64,000 bases of DNA from JAHRAW01 sp965249835 (lineage in GTDB: Bacteria; Pseudomonadota; Gammaproteobacteria; Arenicellales; Poriferihabitantaceae), in NCBI GenBank assembly GCA_965249835.1, contig CBDFMY010000003.1, positions 372,001-436,000 on the forward strand. Reading direction: 5' to 3'. The notes below the pieces were generated by a model. It had not been told where the DNA came from and ran no database searches. It was given only the letters and a program-made list of their open reading frames with translations. This document shows, piece by piece, positions 16,008 to 25,203 of the stretch. The position numbers and the translations under genes were made by a program. Positions within the stretch are counted from its first letter, which is position 1. The number at the start of each line of letters is the position of its first letter.

Positions 16008-16820
16008 TTACCCGAAGATCAGTAGCAAAATCACACCGAGAACCACGCGATAAATCACGAACGGCAACAGGCTGTGACGCCGAAGAAAAAATAAAAACCA
16101 GTGGATGCAACCGAGCGCCACCGTGGCCGAGACCAGGGTGGCGAAAATCAGAAGGTCCCAGCGCACCGGCGTGTCGTCGGCAATCAGGCCGCGGCTCTGC
16201 CAAAGTCCGGCAAGCACGATTACCGGTATCGCCATCAAAAACGAAAGACGTGCGGCGGCTTCGCGGCCAAGCCCCAGAAGCAGACCGGCGGAGATGGTAA
16301 CGCCCGAACGCGAGGTGCCGGGAATCAGCGCCAGTGCCTGAGCGCAACCGAGCACCACGGCGTCCTTCCATCTCACATCCTCAAGGCTTCGCCGCTTTGG
16401 CCCCAGCCAATCCGCCAGCCCCAGCAAAATACCAAACACCAAAGTGGCAACCGCCACCGGAAGCGGCGCACGCAACACGCTATTGATGACCTCTTCGAAT
16501 AACAACGCGGCGATGCCGGTGATGGCGGTGGCGATAACGATCGACCACGCCAGTCGACTGTGATGCGTGACCGGACCGCCGCGCAGAGAACCAAACCAAT
16601 CGGCCAGAATTTTGCGCACATCCGAATGAAAATAGATGAGCACCGCCAGCAGCGTGCCGATGTGCGCCGCCACATCAAAGTCGAGTCCCTGATCGTGCCA
16701 ACCCGCCAGTCGCGGCAATAGCACCAGATGACCGGAACTGGAAACCGGCAGGAACTCGGTAAGCCCCTGAAGCAGCGCGAGATAAAAAGATTGCAGGTAT
16801 TCGTTCATTGCATCGTCCAT
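16008..16820 (-). CDS. uppP: UppP/BacA, undecaprenyl-diphosphatase
   Basis: UppP dephosphorylates undecaprenyl diphosphate to recycle the lipid carrier for peptidoglycan synthesis and confers bacitracin tolerance. The 270 residues show the BacA signatures: LLQGLTEFLPVSSSGHLVLLPRLAGW (about 14-39) and the second motif ALIPGTSRSGVTISAGLLLGL (about 155-175) with its catalytic Arg/Ser region. Multiple membrane helices run to the C-terminus, which ends in an isoleucine/leucine-rich helix. The start could also be the Met at position 5. Gaps of 43 bp and 13 bp separate it from its same-strand neighbours. Confidence 0.96.
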   Translation of the reverse strand: MDDAMNEYLQSFYLALLQGLTEFLPVSSSGHLVLLPRLAGWHDQGLDFDVAAHIGTLLAVLIYFHSDVRKILADWFGSLRGGPVTHHSRLAWSIVIATAITGIAALLFEEVINSVLRAPLPVAVATLVFGILLGLADWLGPKRRSLEDVRWKDAVVLGCAQALALIPGTSRSGVTISAGLLLGLGREAAARLSFLMAIPVIVLAGLWQSRGLIADDTPVRWDLLIFATLVSATVALGCIHWFLFFLRRHSLLPFVIYRVVLGVILLLIFG

Positions 16821-16833
16821 TACTTTTATGAAT

Positions 16834-18030
16834 TCATAATCGCCCGCGGCGGTCTTTCATGGAAAATCCGCTCAGGGCGCGTGAATAATTTCGGCTAAGC
16901 GCGAGCACCTTGAAGAGTTCGCCCATTTCATGGGGCATGGTTAGTTTTTGAATTTCCTGCGACATCGTCAGCGATGTTTTAATGTCGTTGTCATTGTCGT
17001 AATGCGCCTGAATAAAATCCAATGCGCCGAGCGATAACAAAAACGCACCTTGCGAAGTGAAACCGGCGACCGCCATCTCCACCTCCTGCGCGGCACCGGC
17101 AATCGCGGTGAAGTCTATATGCACCGAAATGTCCTGCAACCCGGGATAGAAAAACGGATCATCGTGGGCGACATGGCGATAATGACACATCAAAGTTCCC
17201 TCGCGGCGTTCGCGATGATAAAACTCGCGGCGCGGGAAACCATAATCAATCAGCAACAGGACGCCGGTGTTTATTTTCTCGCCCACGGAGCGAACCCACG
17301 ATTCAGCGCGCAAATCGATTTCACTTTGATAGCCTTCGGTCAAATCGTATTCTGCCAGGCGTTCCTGCAAATTTTCCGGCAACGCTTCGGATTTCGCCCA
17401 ATGAAATTGGTCGCCCTCAACACCAACGCCGAGGGCGCACGCCACACCTGCGGCATCCACTTCAAAGCGCATCGCCGGCATCGCATCGAGCACTTCGTTG
17501 GCGAGCACCACGCCGTCAAACCGGTCTGGTGGCAATTGCTCAAGCCAGCGAACGCGCGCGCCCAGCGGACCGCAACGCGTGGCGATGGTTTCCCGCTGTC
17601 GGGCGCGCAGTGCCGCACTGGTCTCAAGGATGAAGTAATGATCGGGCACCCGTCCATGCGCATCCATGGCGCGCAACAAATCGGCGGCCAGATGGCCGGT
17701 GCCGGCGCCGAACTCCAACACATCGCCGTGGCCGATTTCCGACAACACTTCACCGCATTGCCGGGCAAGGCAACGCGCCAGCACATCGCCCAGAAGTGGC
17801 GCGGTCGTAAAATCGCCGGCGCGGGTGCCGGACAAATCGCCGGCCAAGTCATCGGCATGGGCGAACTTGGGCAGGTCGTTGTTATAGTAGCCGAGCCCCG
17901 GCGCATACAACGCCTGCTGCATGAATTGATCGAAACCAATCCAGCCGTGATGGCGCGTGATGTTCTCGCGAATGCGGTCGCAGAGTTGCGCCGAATGTCG
18001 CCGCCCTTGCGCCCCGGGTTCGGTCAGCAT
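16834..18030 (-). CDS. MidA/NDUFAF7-type SAM-dependent methyltransferase (COG1565)
   Basis: A class I methyltransferase of the MidA group, whose mitochondrial member NDUFAF7 methylates an arginine of a complex I subunit. Seen in the 398 residues: the N-terminal ITRHHGWIGFDQFMQQALYAPGLGYY, TAPLLGDVLARCLARQ, SAM motif I VLEFGAGTGHLAADLL (about 104-119), FDGVVLANEVLDAMP and LLIDYGFPRREFYHRERREGTL. These match the family in order and spacing. The bacterial substrate is unknown. It ends 13 bp before uppP and is divergent from the SDR gene. Confidence 0.9.
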   Translation of the reverse strand: MLTEPGAQGRRHSAQLCDRIRENITRHHGWIGFDQFMQQALYAPGLGYYNNDLPKFAHADDLAGDLSGTRAGDFTTAPLLGDVLARCLARQCGEVLSEIGHGDVLEFGAGTGHLAADLLRAMDAHGRVPDHYFILETSAALRARQRETIATRCGPLGARVRWLEQLPPDRFDGVVLANEVLDAMPAMRFEVDAAGVACALGVGVEGDQFHWAKSEALPENLQERLAEYDLTEGYQSEIDLRAESWVRSVGEKINTGVLLLIDYGFPRREFYHRERREGTLMCHYRHVAHDDPFFYPGLQDISVHIDFTAIAGAAQEVEMAVAGFTSQGAFLLSLGALDFIQAHYDNDNDIKTSLTMSQEIQKLTMPHEMGELFKVLALSRNYSRALSGFSMKDRRGRL

Positions 18031-18153
18031 CAGCGGAGTCGGGTCGGGATAATTACCCGGGCGATGCTACAATGGTCGCCGCTTGGTATCATGTTTTTTG
18101 GCATTGCGGATTATGGGTCGCACTCAATCCAAGCAGATGAATACGAGTAGATT

Positions 18154-18897
18154 ATGACCAGTTTACAGGACAAAGTCGCGCTTATCACCGGCGGTTCCCG
18201 ACGAATCGGCGCCAGCACCGCGCGCGTGTTGCATCAATGTGGAATGAAGTTGGTGATTCACTATCGCCGCAGCGCCGACCAAGCGGAAGAGTTGCGCGCC
18301 GAGTTGTGCGACAAGCGACCCGACTCGGTGATGTTGATTCGTGGCGACCTTACCGAAATCGCCAAGGTGAAGAATCTGATACGCCAGTGCGTCGGCAAAC
18401 TGGGTCGGCTGGATGCGCTGATTAACAACGCTTCGGTTTTTTTTCCAACGCCGATTCGCAAGGCGGTTGAAGATCAATGGCAACTGATTATGGAAACCAA
18501 TCTCAAGGCGCCGTTTTTTCTGAGTCAAGCGGCGGCACCCTATCTCAAAAAAACCCACGGCGCGATTGTCAATATTACCGACATTTATGTCCACCGACCG
18601 CTTGCCGAACATGCCATTTATTGCGCATCCAAAGCCGGGTTGTGGTCGCTGACTCAATCACTGGCGCACGAACTCAGTCCGGAAGTTCGCGTCAATGCCA
18701 TCGCGCCCGGTGCGATCATGTGGCCGGAGAACGACACCGATGAGATCTCCCACCAGCGGCTGGTATCGCGCACCCCTTTGCGCCGCGTCGGCGATGCCGA
18801 CGACATCGCTCGTGCGGTCAAGTTTCTGCTGACCGACGCGGATTTCATCACCGGCCAGATGATCAACGTCGACGGCGGACGCACTGTGGTGCCTTGA
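18154..18897 (+). CDS. Pteridine-reductase-like short-chain dehydrogenase
   Basis: An NAD(P)-dependent SDR of 247 residues. The cofactor motif TGGSRRIGASTARVL (11-25) with Arg-Arg in the glycine loop is typical of pteridine reductases (PTR1/FolM-like), which reduce dihydrofolate or pterins with NADPH. Also seen: the NNASVFFPTPI strand, the catalytic YCASKAG (Tyr-x3-Lys, about 151-157), and VRVNAIAPGAIMWPE. The enzyme probably acts in the cytoplasm on pterin or folate. Generic SDR activity on another substrate cannot be excluded. A block of repeats starts 44 bp downstream. Confidence 0.85.
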   Translation: MTSLQDKVALITGGSRRIGASTARVLHQCGMKLVIHYRRSADQAEELRAELCDKRPDSVMLIRGDLTEIAKVKNLIRQCVGKLGRLDALINNASVFFPTPIRKAVEDQWQLIMETNLKAPFFLSQAAAPYLKKTHGAIVNITDIYVHRPLAEHAIYCASKAGLWSLTQSLAHELSPEVRVNAIAPGAIMWPENDTDEISHQRLVSRTPLRRVGDADDIARAVKFLLTDADFITGQMINVDGGRTVVP

Positions 18898-18940
18898 GCG
18901 CGTGACGAATTGTTCGGCACATAATAAACATGCGGCGGGC

Positions 18941-19070
18941 GAAAAATTGCGCGCGGCATATTTTCCGTCAGGCAAGGCGCACGAGGAGCGAGGGAGTGAG
19001 CATACATTAGTATGTGATTAACCGAGCGACGATGTGCAACAAAGCATGGCGGAAAATAGGCAAGCGCAAT
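18941..19070 (-). repeat. Family A dispersed repeat, copy 1
   Basis: About 130 bp with the landmarks AATTGCGCGC, GGCAAGGCGCACGAGGAGCG, the near-palindrome CATACATTAGTATG and the end GGAAAATAGGCAAGCGCAAT. The same order of landmarks recurs at seven other places in this window. The strand given is that on which it reads from the GCGCTTGCC end, the end that meets gene stop codons in other copies. No ORF of significance lies inside. Confidence 0.85.
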
Positions 19071-19071
19071 G

Positions 19072-19230
19072 CGTCATTCTCGCCGCAGGCGGGCGTATAT
19101 GTTCACTATTTCGCTGCCAGTTTTTCTCGGTTACTTTTGGCGTCTCAACGCGCCTTTGTCCTCTCGATTCACCATCACCTATCATTCGTCATTCTCGCCG
19201 GTAGGCGGGAATCCAGACGCGGCGTAGCCG
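19072..19230. repeat. Composite REP-like repeat (families B and D)
   Basis: Two REP-type units (CGTCATTCTCGCCGCAGGCG at 19073-19092 and CGTCATTCTCGCCGGTAGGC at 19188-19207) bracket a conserved spacer. The spacer contains TTCACTATTTCGCTGCCAG and CTCGGTTACTTTTGGCGTCT. The whole block returns in reverse at 25011-25147 and in altered form at 54134, 57117 and 62068. The CATTCTCGCC/GGCGGGAAT core can form a hairpin. Confidence 0.8.
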
Positions 19231-19323
19231 CGGGCGGCGGCGTTAGCCGCCGGCGTTTTGAGCCAGAACGACGAGACGAAAAGCATGTTGTTCGGCTACG
19301 CCGAACGGTTTAATAATAGATTA

Positions 19324-19346
19324 TCGCCTGCCGGCGAGAATGACGA
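19324..19346. repeat. Solo REP-like unit (family B, reversed)
   Basis: CGCCTGCCGGCGAGAATGAC is the reverse complement of the family B core. After it comes a degenerate tail with a CGGTTTGACCGGACTCATT piece (19420-19437) similar to family C. The 900-bp gap from 18898 to 19823 holds no convincing gene and is made almost wholly of these repeats. Confidence 0.7.
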
Positions 19347-19446
19347 GTTGGGGGACAATGGTAAATCGGGCGAGAATGAGTCCTTTTGAGAAGACAATGA
19401 TAAACGAAAAAAACCCGGTTTGACCGGACTCATTAATTACGAACAA

Positions 19447-19826
19447 ACATTGTGCGCCGCATATTTTGTGTTGGGCAAGGCGCACGAGGAGCGAGGGAAT
19501 GAGCATACATTAGTATGTGATTGACCGAGCGACGATGTGCAACAAAGCATGGCGGAAAATAGGCAAGCGAAAAATTGCGCGCCGCATTTTCGTTGTCAGG
19601 CAAGGCGCACGAGGAGCGAGGGAGTGAGCATACATTAGTATGTGATTGACCGAGCGACGATGTGCAACAAAGCATGGCGGAAAATAGGCAAGTGAAAAAT
19701 TGCGCGCCGCATTTTTGTTGTCAGGCAAGGCGCACGAGGAGCGGTGGAGCGCGCTTACATTAAGTAAGTAAGCGACAACGCGACGCAGCGCAACACAGCA
19801 TGGCGACGAAAAGGCAAGCGCAATTA
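19447..19826 (-). repeat. Three tandem copies of the family A repeat (copies 2-4)
   Basis: Copies 2 and 3 (about 19447-19569 and 19570-19692) are nearly identical and follow each other with a period of about 125 bp. Copy 4 (about 19694-19826) is more diverged and runs into the stop codon of nhaB. Read on the minus strand, the array starts directly at the nhaB TAA with TTGCGCTTGCC and continues away from the gene. There are no unique spacers, so it is not a CRISPR array. Confidence 0.9.
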
Positions 19827-21320
19827 CAAAAACACGATGATACAAACCAACCCCACCCCACCCAGCACGATGGTATACGGCAACGCCATCCACACCATTG
19901 TGCCGTAGGACAAGCGGATGAGCGGCGCCAGTGCGGAAGTCAGCAGGAACAAGAACGCGGCTTGGCCGTTGGGCGTGGCAACGCTCGGCAGGTTGGTGCC
20001 GGTGTTGATGGCGATGGCGAGTTTGTCGAGGTGTTCGCGGGAGATGGCGCCGGCGTCGAATGCCTCTCTGACTTCGTTGATGTAAATCGTGGCGACGAAA
20101 ACATTGTCGCTGATCATCGACAAGATGCCGTTGGCGATGAAGAAAACCGCCGGCTGGGATTGCTCGGACATGGCAAGCGCGCCTTCAATGATCGGGCTGA
20201 ACAAGTGCGCGTCGTGAATCATGGCGACGATTACGAAAAACACCACCAGCAATCCGGTGAAAGGCAATGCTTCTTCGAACGCCCGACCAATTCGGTGTTC
20301 TTCAACGATGCCGGTGAGCGCGGTTTGTAGCACGATAATCGCCAAGCCAATCAAGCCCACCGGCGCGAGGTGAAATGCCAGCGCGATGATCAGGAAAATG
20401 CCAGCCGCCGCCTGCACTTTGATGTCATATAGTTGGGCGGCGGTGCGCGTGTCGTCCTGTTCCGCAGAATACTGCTCAAGGATGACGCGCACATCGGCTG
20501 GCAAAGTGGTGCCGAAACCAAACCATTTTAGTTTTTCCAGCGACCAGCAAGTCGCCAGCCCGCACACCAGCACCGGCAAAGTAATCGGCGCCATCTTCCA
20601 AAAAAACTCCATGAACTCCCAGTCCATCTTTGCCGCAATCAGTAGGTTTTGCGGCTCGCCCACCAGCGTGCATACCCCACCCAACGCGGTGCCGACCGCG
20701 CCGTGCATGACTAGGCTGCGCAAAAACTCTCGGAACTGGCCGAGCGGTTCTTTCAACTCTTCGCGGTCGAAAGTGCCGGAGTGGTCGTAATCGGTATCGG
20801 TGGATTCGATGCGGTGATAGACCCCGTAAAACCCCGCGGTCACACTGATTAGCACCGCGGTTACCGTCAACGCGTCAAGAAAAGCCGACAGGAACGCCGC
20901 CAAAAAACAAAACAATAAAGACAACACCGACTTGGAGCGAATCTTCACGAACGCCTTGCTGAAAATAAACATCAACAATGGCTTCATAAAATAAATGCCG
21001 GCTACCATGAACACCAGCAACAAAATCACTTCCAGATTGGATTGGACTTCGTGATAGACCGCGCCCGGGCTGGTCATGCCCATGAGCACGACTTCCAGCG
21101 CGATGATGCCGCCCGATTGCAACGGATAGCATTTCAACGCCATCGCCAGAGCGAAGACGAACTCGCCGATGATTATCCAGCCGGTGATGAACGGACCGGC
21201 GACCAACAGCAACACCGGATTGAGCAGCAAAAAGGCGAGGATGATTTTCTTATACCAGCCCGGGCTGGGACCGAGAAAGCGATGATAGGGAATCGGCCGC
21301 GGCACCGATGGCGTGTCCAT
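19824..21320 (-). CDS. nhaB: NhaB-type Na+/H+ antiporter
   Basis: NhaB is an electrogenic inner-membrane antiporter that expels Na+ in exchange for protons. The 498 residues fit the family. Seen: an N-terminal FLGPSPGWYKKIILAFLLLNP resembling E. coli NhaB, then SVLSLLFCFLAAFLSAFLDALTVTAVLIS, GGVCTLVGEPQNLLIAAKMDW, and the C-terminal SMISDNVFVATIYINEV and TGTNLPSVATPNGQAAFLFLLTSALAPLI motifs. There are about a dozen membrane segments. It starts 6 bp after the creatinase stop, so the two are one transcript. Its 3' end abuts a tandem array of family A repeats. Confidence 0.95.
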   Translation of the reverse strand: MDTPSVPRPIPYHRFLGPSPGWYKKIILAFLLLNPVLLLVAGPFITGWIIIGEFVFALAMALKCYPLQSGGIIALEVVLMGMTSPGAVYHEVQSNLEVILLLVFMVAGIYFMKPLLMFIFSKAFVKIRSKSVLSLLFCFLAAFLSAFLDALTVTAVLISVTAGFYGVYHRIESTDTDYDHSGTFDREELKEPLGQFREFLRSLVMHGAVGTALGGVCTLVGEPQNLLIAAKMDWEFMEFFWKMAPITLPVLVCGLATCWSLEKLKWFGFGTTLPADVRVILEQYSAEQDDTRTAAQLYDIKVQAAAGIFLIIALAFHLAPVGLIGLAIIVLQTALTGIVEEHRIGRAFEEALPFTGLLVVFFVIVAMIHDAHLFSPIIEGALAMSEQSQPAVFFIANGILSMISDNVFVATIYINEVREAFDAGAISREHLDKLAIAINTGTNLPSVATPNGQAAFLFLLTSALAPLIRLSYGTMVWMALPYTIVLGGVGLVCIIVFL

Positions 21321-21326
21321 TTTGGT

Positions 21327-22544
21327 TTATGCTCGGATGATGTTGTGCGCCGCGCCGTAGGGAAACCCTGTGATGTTGCGGCTGCCATCTTCGGTCACCA
21401 CCAGCACATCATGCTCGCGATACCCGCCGGCACCGGCCGTGCCTTCGGGAATGAGAATCATCGGCTCCATGGACAACACCATATTCGGCTCCAGCACCGT
21501 TTCAACATCCTCGCGCAATTCCAGCCCGGCTTCGCGTCCATAGTAATGACACACCACGCCGAACGAATGACCATAGCCGAAGGTTCGATAGCGTAGCAAA
21601 TCGTGTTGCTCATAAATTTTATTGAGTTGGTGCGCGATGTCGCAACAACGTGCGCCGGGTTTAATCAACGCCTTGCCAGCGTCGTGCACCTGGCAGTTGA
21701 TTGCCCACAGTCGCAAGTTTTCATCGGTGGCGGATTCGCAAAACAAGGTTCGCTCCAACGCCGTGTAATAACCCGACACCATGGGAAAGCAATTCAAAAG
21801 GAGAATATCGCCGCTCTCCAGACGGCGCGAAGTCACCGGATTATGCGCGCCGTCGGTGTTGATGCCCGATTGCAGCCAGGTCCAGGTGTCCCGCAGTTCG
21901 GCGTGGGGCCAGGTGGTGGCGATTTCGCGCACCATGGTTTGGGTTGAATGTAGCGCGATCTCGTGTTCGCCAACGCCCGGCGCAATCGCTTCGACGCAGG
22001 CCGCGCCACCGAGGTCGGCGATGGCCGACATTTTGGTCAAGAGTTCCACTTCCGCATCCGACTTGACCATGCGTAAAGTCATTGCCGCCGGCGCGATGTC
22101 TTTGAATTGACTGTTCGGCAACGCCGCTTTGAGTTTGTTCAGGTTCTGCGCGTTGATGTGATCGAATTCAACGCCCACCACTTGCCGGTCCTTGATCAGT
22201 TTTTGCACCGCACGAAAGTAATTGTCGTGCTGCCAGTCGGTATAGACCAGATTGTCGCCGTGCACACGCCGCCACGGCTGCCCGCCGTCCACGCGCGCCG
22301 AAATCGTGGTCTGCGAATTGCCGTCCACCACCAGACCGTAGAGGCGCCCGAACGAGCAATACATAAAGTCGGCGTAGTAATTGATGCTGTGATAAGAAGT
22401 GAACAACGTGACATCAATGCCTTGCCGCTCCATCAACTGACGCAATTTTGTCAGTCGGCTCTCCATCTCATCGGCGGAAAAAGTCGGTGGCGGCTTTTCG
22501 CCGTTGGGAAAATCGAGCAGGTCGGGCAATGTGGTCGTGGTCAT
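21327..22544 (-). CDS. Creatinase (creatine amidinohydrolase, M24 fold)
   Basis: Creatinase hydrolyses creatine to sarcosine and urea using the pita-bread fold of M24 peptidases but without metals. The 405 residues agree closely with Pseudomonas creatinase as I recall it: FTSYHSINYYADFMYCSFGR (about 47-66), DGGQPWRRVHGDNLVYTDWQ, DTWTWLQSGINTDGAHNPVT with the catalytic-type histidine, PMVSGYYTALERTLF, YRTFGYGHSFGVVCHYYGRE and SMEPMILIPEG. The match runs along the whole length, which favours creatinase over a general Xaa-Pro peptidase. It is paired with nhaB; no sarcosine oxidase or urease is in the window. Confidence 0.88.
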   Translation of the reverse strand: MTTTTLPDLLDFPNGEKPPPTFSADEMESRLTKLRQLMERQGIDVTLFTSYHSINYYADFMYCSFGRLYGLVVDGNSQTTISARVDGGQPWRRVHGDNLVYTDWQHDNYFRAVQKLIKDRQVVGVEFDHINAQNLNKLKAALPNSQFKDIAPAAMTLRMVKSDAEVELLTKMSAIADLGGAACVEAIAPGVGEHEIALHSTQTMVREIATTWPHAELRDTWTWLQSGINTDGAHNPVTSRRLESGDILLLNCFPMVSGYYTALERTLFCESATDENLRLWAINCQVHDAGKALIKPGARCCDIAHQLNKIYEQHDLLRYRTFGYGHSFGVVCHYYGREAGLELREDVETVLEPNMVLSMEPMILIPEGTAGAGGYREHDVLVVTEDGSRNITGFPYGAAHNIIRA

Positions 22545-22699
22545 AATTGTGCTGGTTGGTGGTTATGGATGGTTGTGAATGACGATGAAAGGTATCTTAG
22601 GTTGTTATATCCCGAATCACGCTCGGATACAATTAGCCCGGCGGCTTGCTGGTATTATACCGACACACTCCGGCAACCGTGACCACCGAAACCACAATC

Positions 22700-23749
22700 A
22701 TGATCGATCTTCGCAGCGACACCGTCACTGCTCCCTGCGACCACATGCGCCAGGCGATGGCAACCGCCGAAGTGGGCGATGATGTCTACGACGAAGACCC
22801 GACGGTCAAACGACTCGAGCAAAAACTGGCGGCGATGGTGAGCCACGAAGCCGGGCTGTTTTTCCCGTCCGGAACCCAGAGCAACCTGGTCGCATTGCTC
22901 AGCCACTGCCAACGCGGCGATGAATATATAGTCGCGCAAAACGCGCACACCTATCGCTTTGAAGCCGGCGGCGGCGCGGTGCTCGGCAGCATCCAACCGC
23001 AACCGCTGGAGGGCGAGCGCGACGGCACCCTTGACCTCAATAAAGTCGCGGCGACCATCAAGGCGGATGATTTTCATTTTGCAAAAACGCGATTGTTGGT
23101 GTTGGAGAACACCACTGGCGGCAGGGCGCTTGAGTTGGAATACCTGCGACGCGCCGCTGCTTTGGCGCGGCAAAACCACCTCGCCTTCCACCTGGACGGT
23201 GCGCGAGTATTTAATGCCGCCATCGCGCTCGGCGTGGAGGTGGCGGAGATTACCAATCACTTCGATTCGGTCTCCATTTGTTTGTCCAAAGGACTCGGCG
23301 CGCCGGTCGGCTCGGTGTTGTGTGCCAGCGCAGAGTTCATCCACCGTGCGCGAAGATGGCGCAAAATGGTGGGCGGCGGAATGCGCCAAGTGGGCATGCT
23401 CGCCGCCGCCGGAATATACGCGCTTGAGCACAACATCACGCGCCTGCAACAAGACCACGACCGGGCGCAACAACTTGCCGATGAGTTGATGCGCATCAAC
23501 GCGCTGGCAGTGTCCGGCGACAAGGCACACACCAACATGGTGTTTATCTCGCTACGCAACGGCCATGGCAACGGCGACGACAACGACTCGGGAAATACTT
23601 TTGACGCGTTGCGCCCATTTGCCAAAAGCCGCGGGTTATTGCTCGGCGAGCGCGCCGGCGCCGACACGCTTCGATTGGTAACGCATAAACACATCAGCGA
23701 GCAGGACATCACCTCAGCAGCGCAGATTATCGCTGAGTTTTTTTGCTGA
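22700..23749 (+). CDS. ltaE: Low-specificity L-threonine aldolase
   Basis: A PLP enzyme that cleaves threonine or allo-threonine to glycine and acetaldehyde. From the ATG at 22700 the protein is 349 residues: MIDLRSDTVTAPCDHMRQAM at the start, DDVYDEDPTVKRLE (about 29-42), FFPSGTQSNLVALL, FHLDGARVFNAAIALG, and the PLP lysine in SICLSKGLGAPVGSVL (about 195-210). The upstream ATG at 22646 would add an unrelated tail and is rejected. The gene is divergent from the creatinase operon across about 155 bp that should hold both promoters. Confidence 0.94.
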   Translation: MIDLRSDTVTAPCDHMRQAMATAEVGDDVYDEDPTVKRLEQKLAAMVSHEAGLFFPSGTQSNLVALLSHCQRGDEYIVAQNAHTYRFEAGGGAVLGSIQPQPLEGERDGTLDLNKVAATIKADDFHFAKTRLLVLENTTGGRALELEYLRRAAALARQNHLAFHLDGARVFNAAIALGVEVAEITNHFDSVSICLSKGLGAPVGSVLCASAEFIHRARRWRKMVGGGMRQVGMLAAAGIYALEHNITRLQQDHDRAQQLADELMRINALAVSGDKAHTNMVFISLRNGHGNGDDNDSGNTFDALRPFAKSRGLLLGERAGADTLRLVTHKHISEQDITSAAQIIAEFFC

Positions 23750-23774
23750 CATAAATGTGGCAAGCCGCGACATT

Positions 23775-24797
23775 TTAATACGCCACCGGCAAAATCCTTC
23801 CGGTAACGCGTCCCAGAGAGTTGACGATAGTCGGTTGAAAGTGCGGTTGTAGTTTTTTCTCGGTGGCGGCATCCAGCGCATCCAGTTTTTTCAACAATGC
23901 ACCGAGTGCGACTTCGGCGGCGCGGCTGGCACCGTCGTCGATTTTCAGCGCGAAGCCAACACCGAGATGCGCAATGATGCCGCCGTATACGCCTTCGGCA
24001 CCGGTTTTGATCAACACGCGGCCGGCGGATTCCCGTATCACATCGGTGCAACACCGCCCGGTGCCGGCGAGCATGTGCGGGTGGGCGCGCAACGCATCAA
24101 GGATTTGCGTCATTGCTGCCGCTCGTGGTTTGGAATGTTTCACGCCGATTTTGTCGGTGTCGGCATAGCAAGCGAAAGCCCGCGCCACAAGACTAAGCGG
24201 CATGCAAATCGCCGGTAGCCCGCAACCGTCTCGTTCCCACGGCAACGCAAACACATCCAGCTCAATCAACTCGGATAAAGTTTGCATCCACGCCCGCTGG
24301 GTCGGGTGATGATACGCGCTGTAACCGTGCGTGTCGGCGTTGATAAACTTCGCCAAAGTCAACATTCCCGCGTGCTTGCCGGAGCAGTTGTGATGCACGC
24401 GGGTCGGCTGCTCGCCGCCGGCGATGAGTTCGTGGGCGGTGCGCTGCAGTAATGGTAATTGCGCACCACATTCGAGATCGTCGGCGTTCAAGTCAAGGCG
24501 ATGCAGCCAGCGTAGCACCGCATCGGTGTGGAATTGCTCGGCGTTGTGGGAAGCGCAAGCCAACGCAATTTCCGCCGCATCCAAACCAAACCGCTTCGCG
24601 GCACCGCTTTCCACCAGCGGAATCGCCTGGAAAATTTTCAACGCCGACCTCGGATACACCGACTGCGAAACATTGCCCACGGATAACACCGTCCGCCGGT
24701 TGGTATCCACCACCGCCACGCTGCCGCGGTGGCTCGATTCCACCTGCTCGCCGCGATGCACCTCGACCAGCACCGGGTTGTTATTTGTTTTCGTCAT
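23775..24797 (-). CDS. Asparaginase II-family (PF06089-like) L-asparaginase
   Basis: This family hydrolyses L-asparagine and differs from the classic AnsA/AnsB amidohydrolases. The 340 residues show PVLVEVHRGEQVESSHRG near the start, SVYPRSALKIFQAIPLVESG (about 50-69), ALACASHNAEQFH, THVHHNCSGKHAGML-like HHNCSGKHAGMLTL, and QRAWMQTLSELIEL. These are hallmark segments. The ATG at 24797 (MTKTNNN) is preferred over the longer frame. It converges with threonine aldolase with a 25-bp gap, and is unlinked to creatinase by strand. Confidence 0.88.
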   Translation of the reverse strand: MTKTNNNPVLVEVHRGEQVESSHRGSVAVVDTNRRTVLSVGNVSQSVYPRSALKIFQAIPLVESGAAKRFGLDAAEIALACASHNAEQFHTDAVLRWLHRLDLNADDLECGAQLPLLQRTAHELIAGGEQPTRVHHNCSGKHAGMLTLAKFINADTHGYSAYHHPTQRAWMQTLSELIELDVFALPWERDGCGLPAICMPLSLVARAFACYADTDKIGVKHSKPRAAAMTQILDALRAHPHMLAGTGRCCTDVIRESAGRVLIKTGAEGVYGGIIAHLGVGFALKIDDGASRAAEVALGALLKKLDALDAATEKKLQPHFQPTIVNSLGRVTGRILPVAY

Positions 24798-24803
24798 CGT
24801 GTT

Positions 24804-24864
24804 TGCGCTTGTCTTTTCATCGCCATGGTTTATTACGCCGTATAGTGTTGCGCGCAATGTTTGT
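24804..24864 (+). repeat. Internally deleted family A repeat remnant
   Basis: GCGCTTGTCTTTTCATCGCC at about 24806 matches one end of family A, and GTTGCGCGCAATGTTT at about 24847 matches the other end. The middle, about 100 bp, is missing. It lies just upstream of the asparaginase start. Confidence 0.55.
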
Positions 24865-25010
24865 CTGGATTATAAGGAGTTATCTACGCCGCGTCTGGTC
24901 CCCGCCTGCCGCGAGGATGACGGTCTGGAGATGTGGTTTGGATTATGACGGTATTAGTTACTCTCATCGTTTTTTAGTTCTGGGTTCTCGCCTTTGGCGA
25001 GAACAACAGA

Positions 25011-25147
25011 CTGGATTCCCGCCTGCCGGCGAGAATGACGAATGAAAGGGCAATAGTGAATTGAAAAGACAAAGGCGCGTTGAGAAGCCAAAAGTAACCG
25101 AGAAAAACTGCCAGCGAAATAGTGAACGTATACACCGCCTGCGGCAT
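25011..25147. repeat. Composite REP-like repeat (B-D-B), reversed copy
   Basis: Reverse complement of the block at 19072-19230: TTCCCGCCTGCCGGCGAGAA at the left, then GAGAAGCCAAAAGTAACCGAG and CTGCCAGCGAAATAGTGAAC, and CGCCTGCGGCATGAG at the right. The gap from 24798 to 25363 contains only repeats and the proS promoter region. Confidence 0.8.
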
Positions 25148-25203
25148 GAGGGTTCATCGGCCAACGATGCCCTATTTTGGCGACGCGGTAAAACCCTCTT
25201 ATT

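Noticed and set aside
19447..19826. Possible CRISPR array (three direct repeats)
   Set aside because: Units are about 125 bp long, nearly continuous, diverging, and have no unique spacers or cas genes. They are copies of a repeat family found elsewhere in the window.
22655..23530. 291-codon minus-strand ORF inside threonine aldolase
   Set aside because: Mirror of the ltaE reading frame in a GC-rich gene. The plus-strand protein has all PLP-enzyme motifs.
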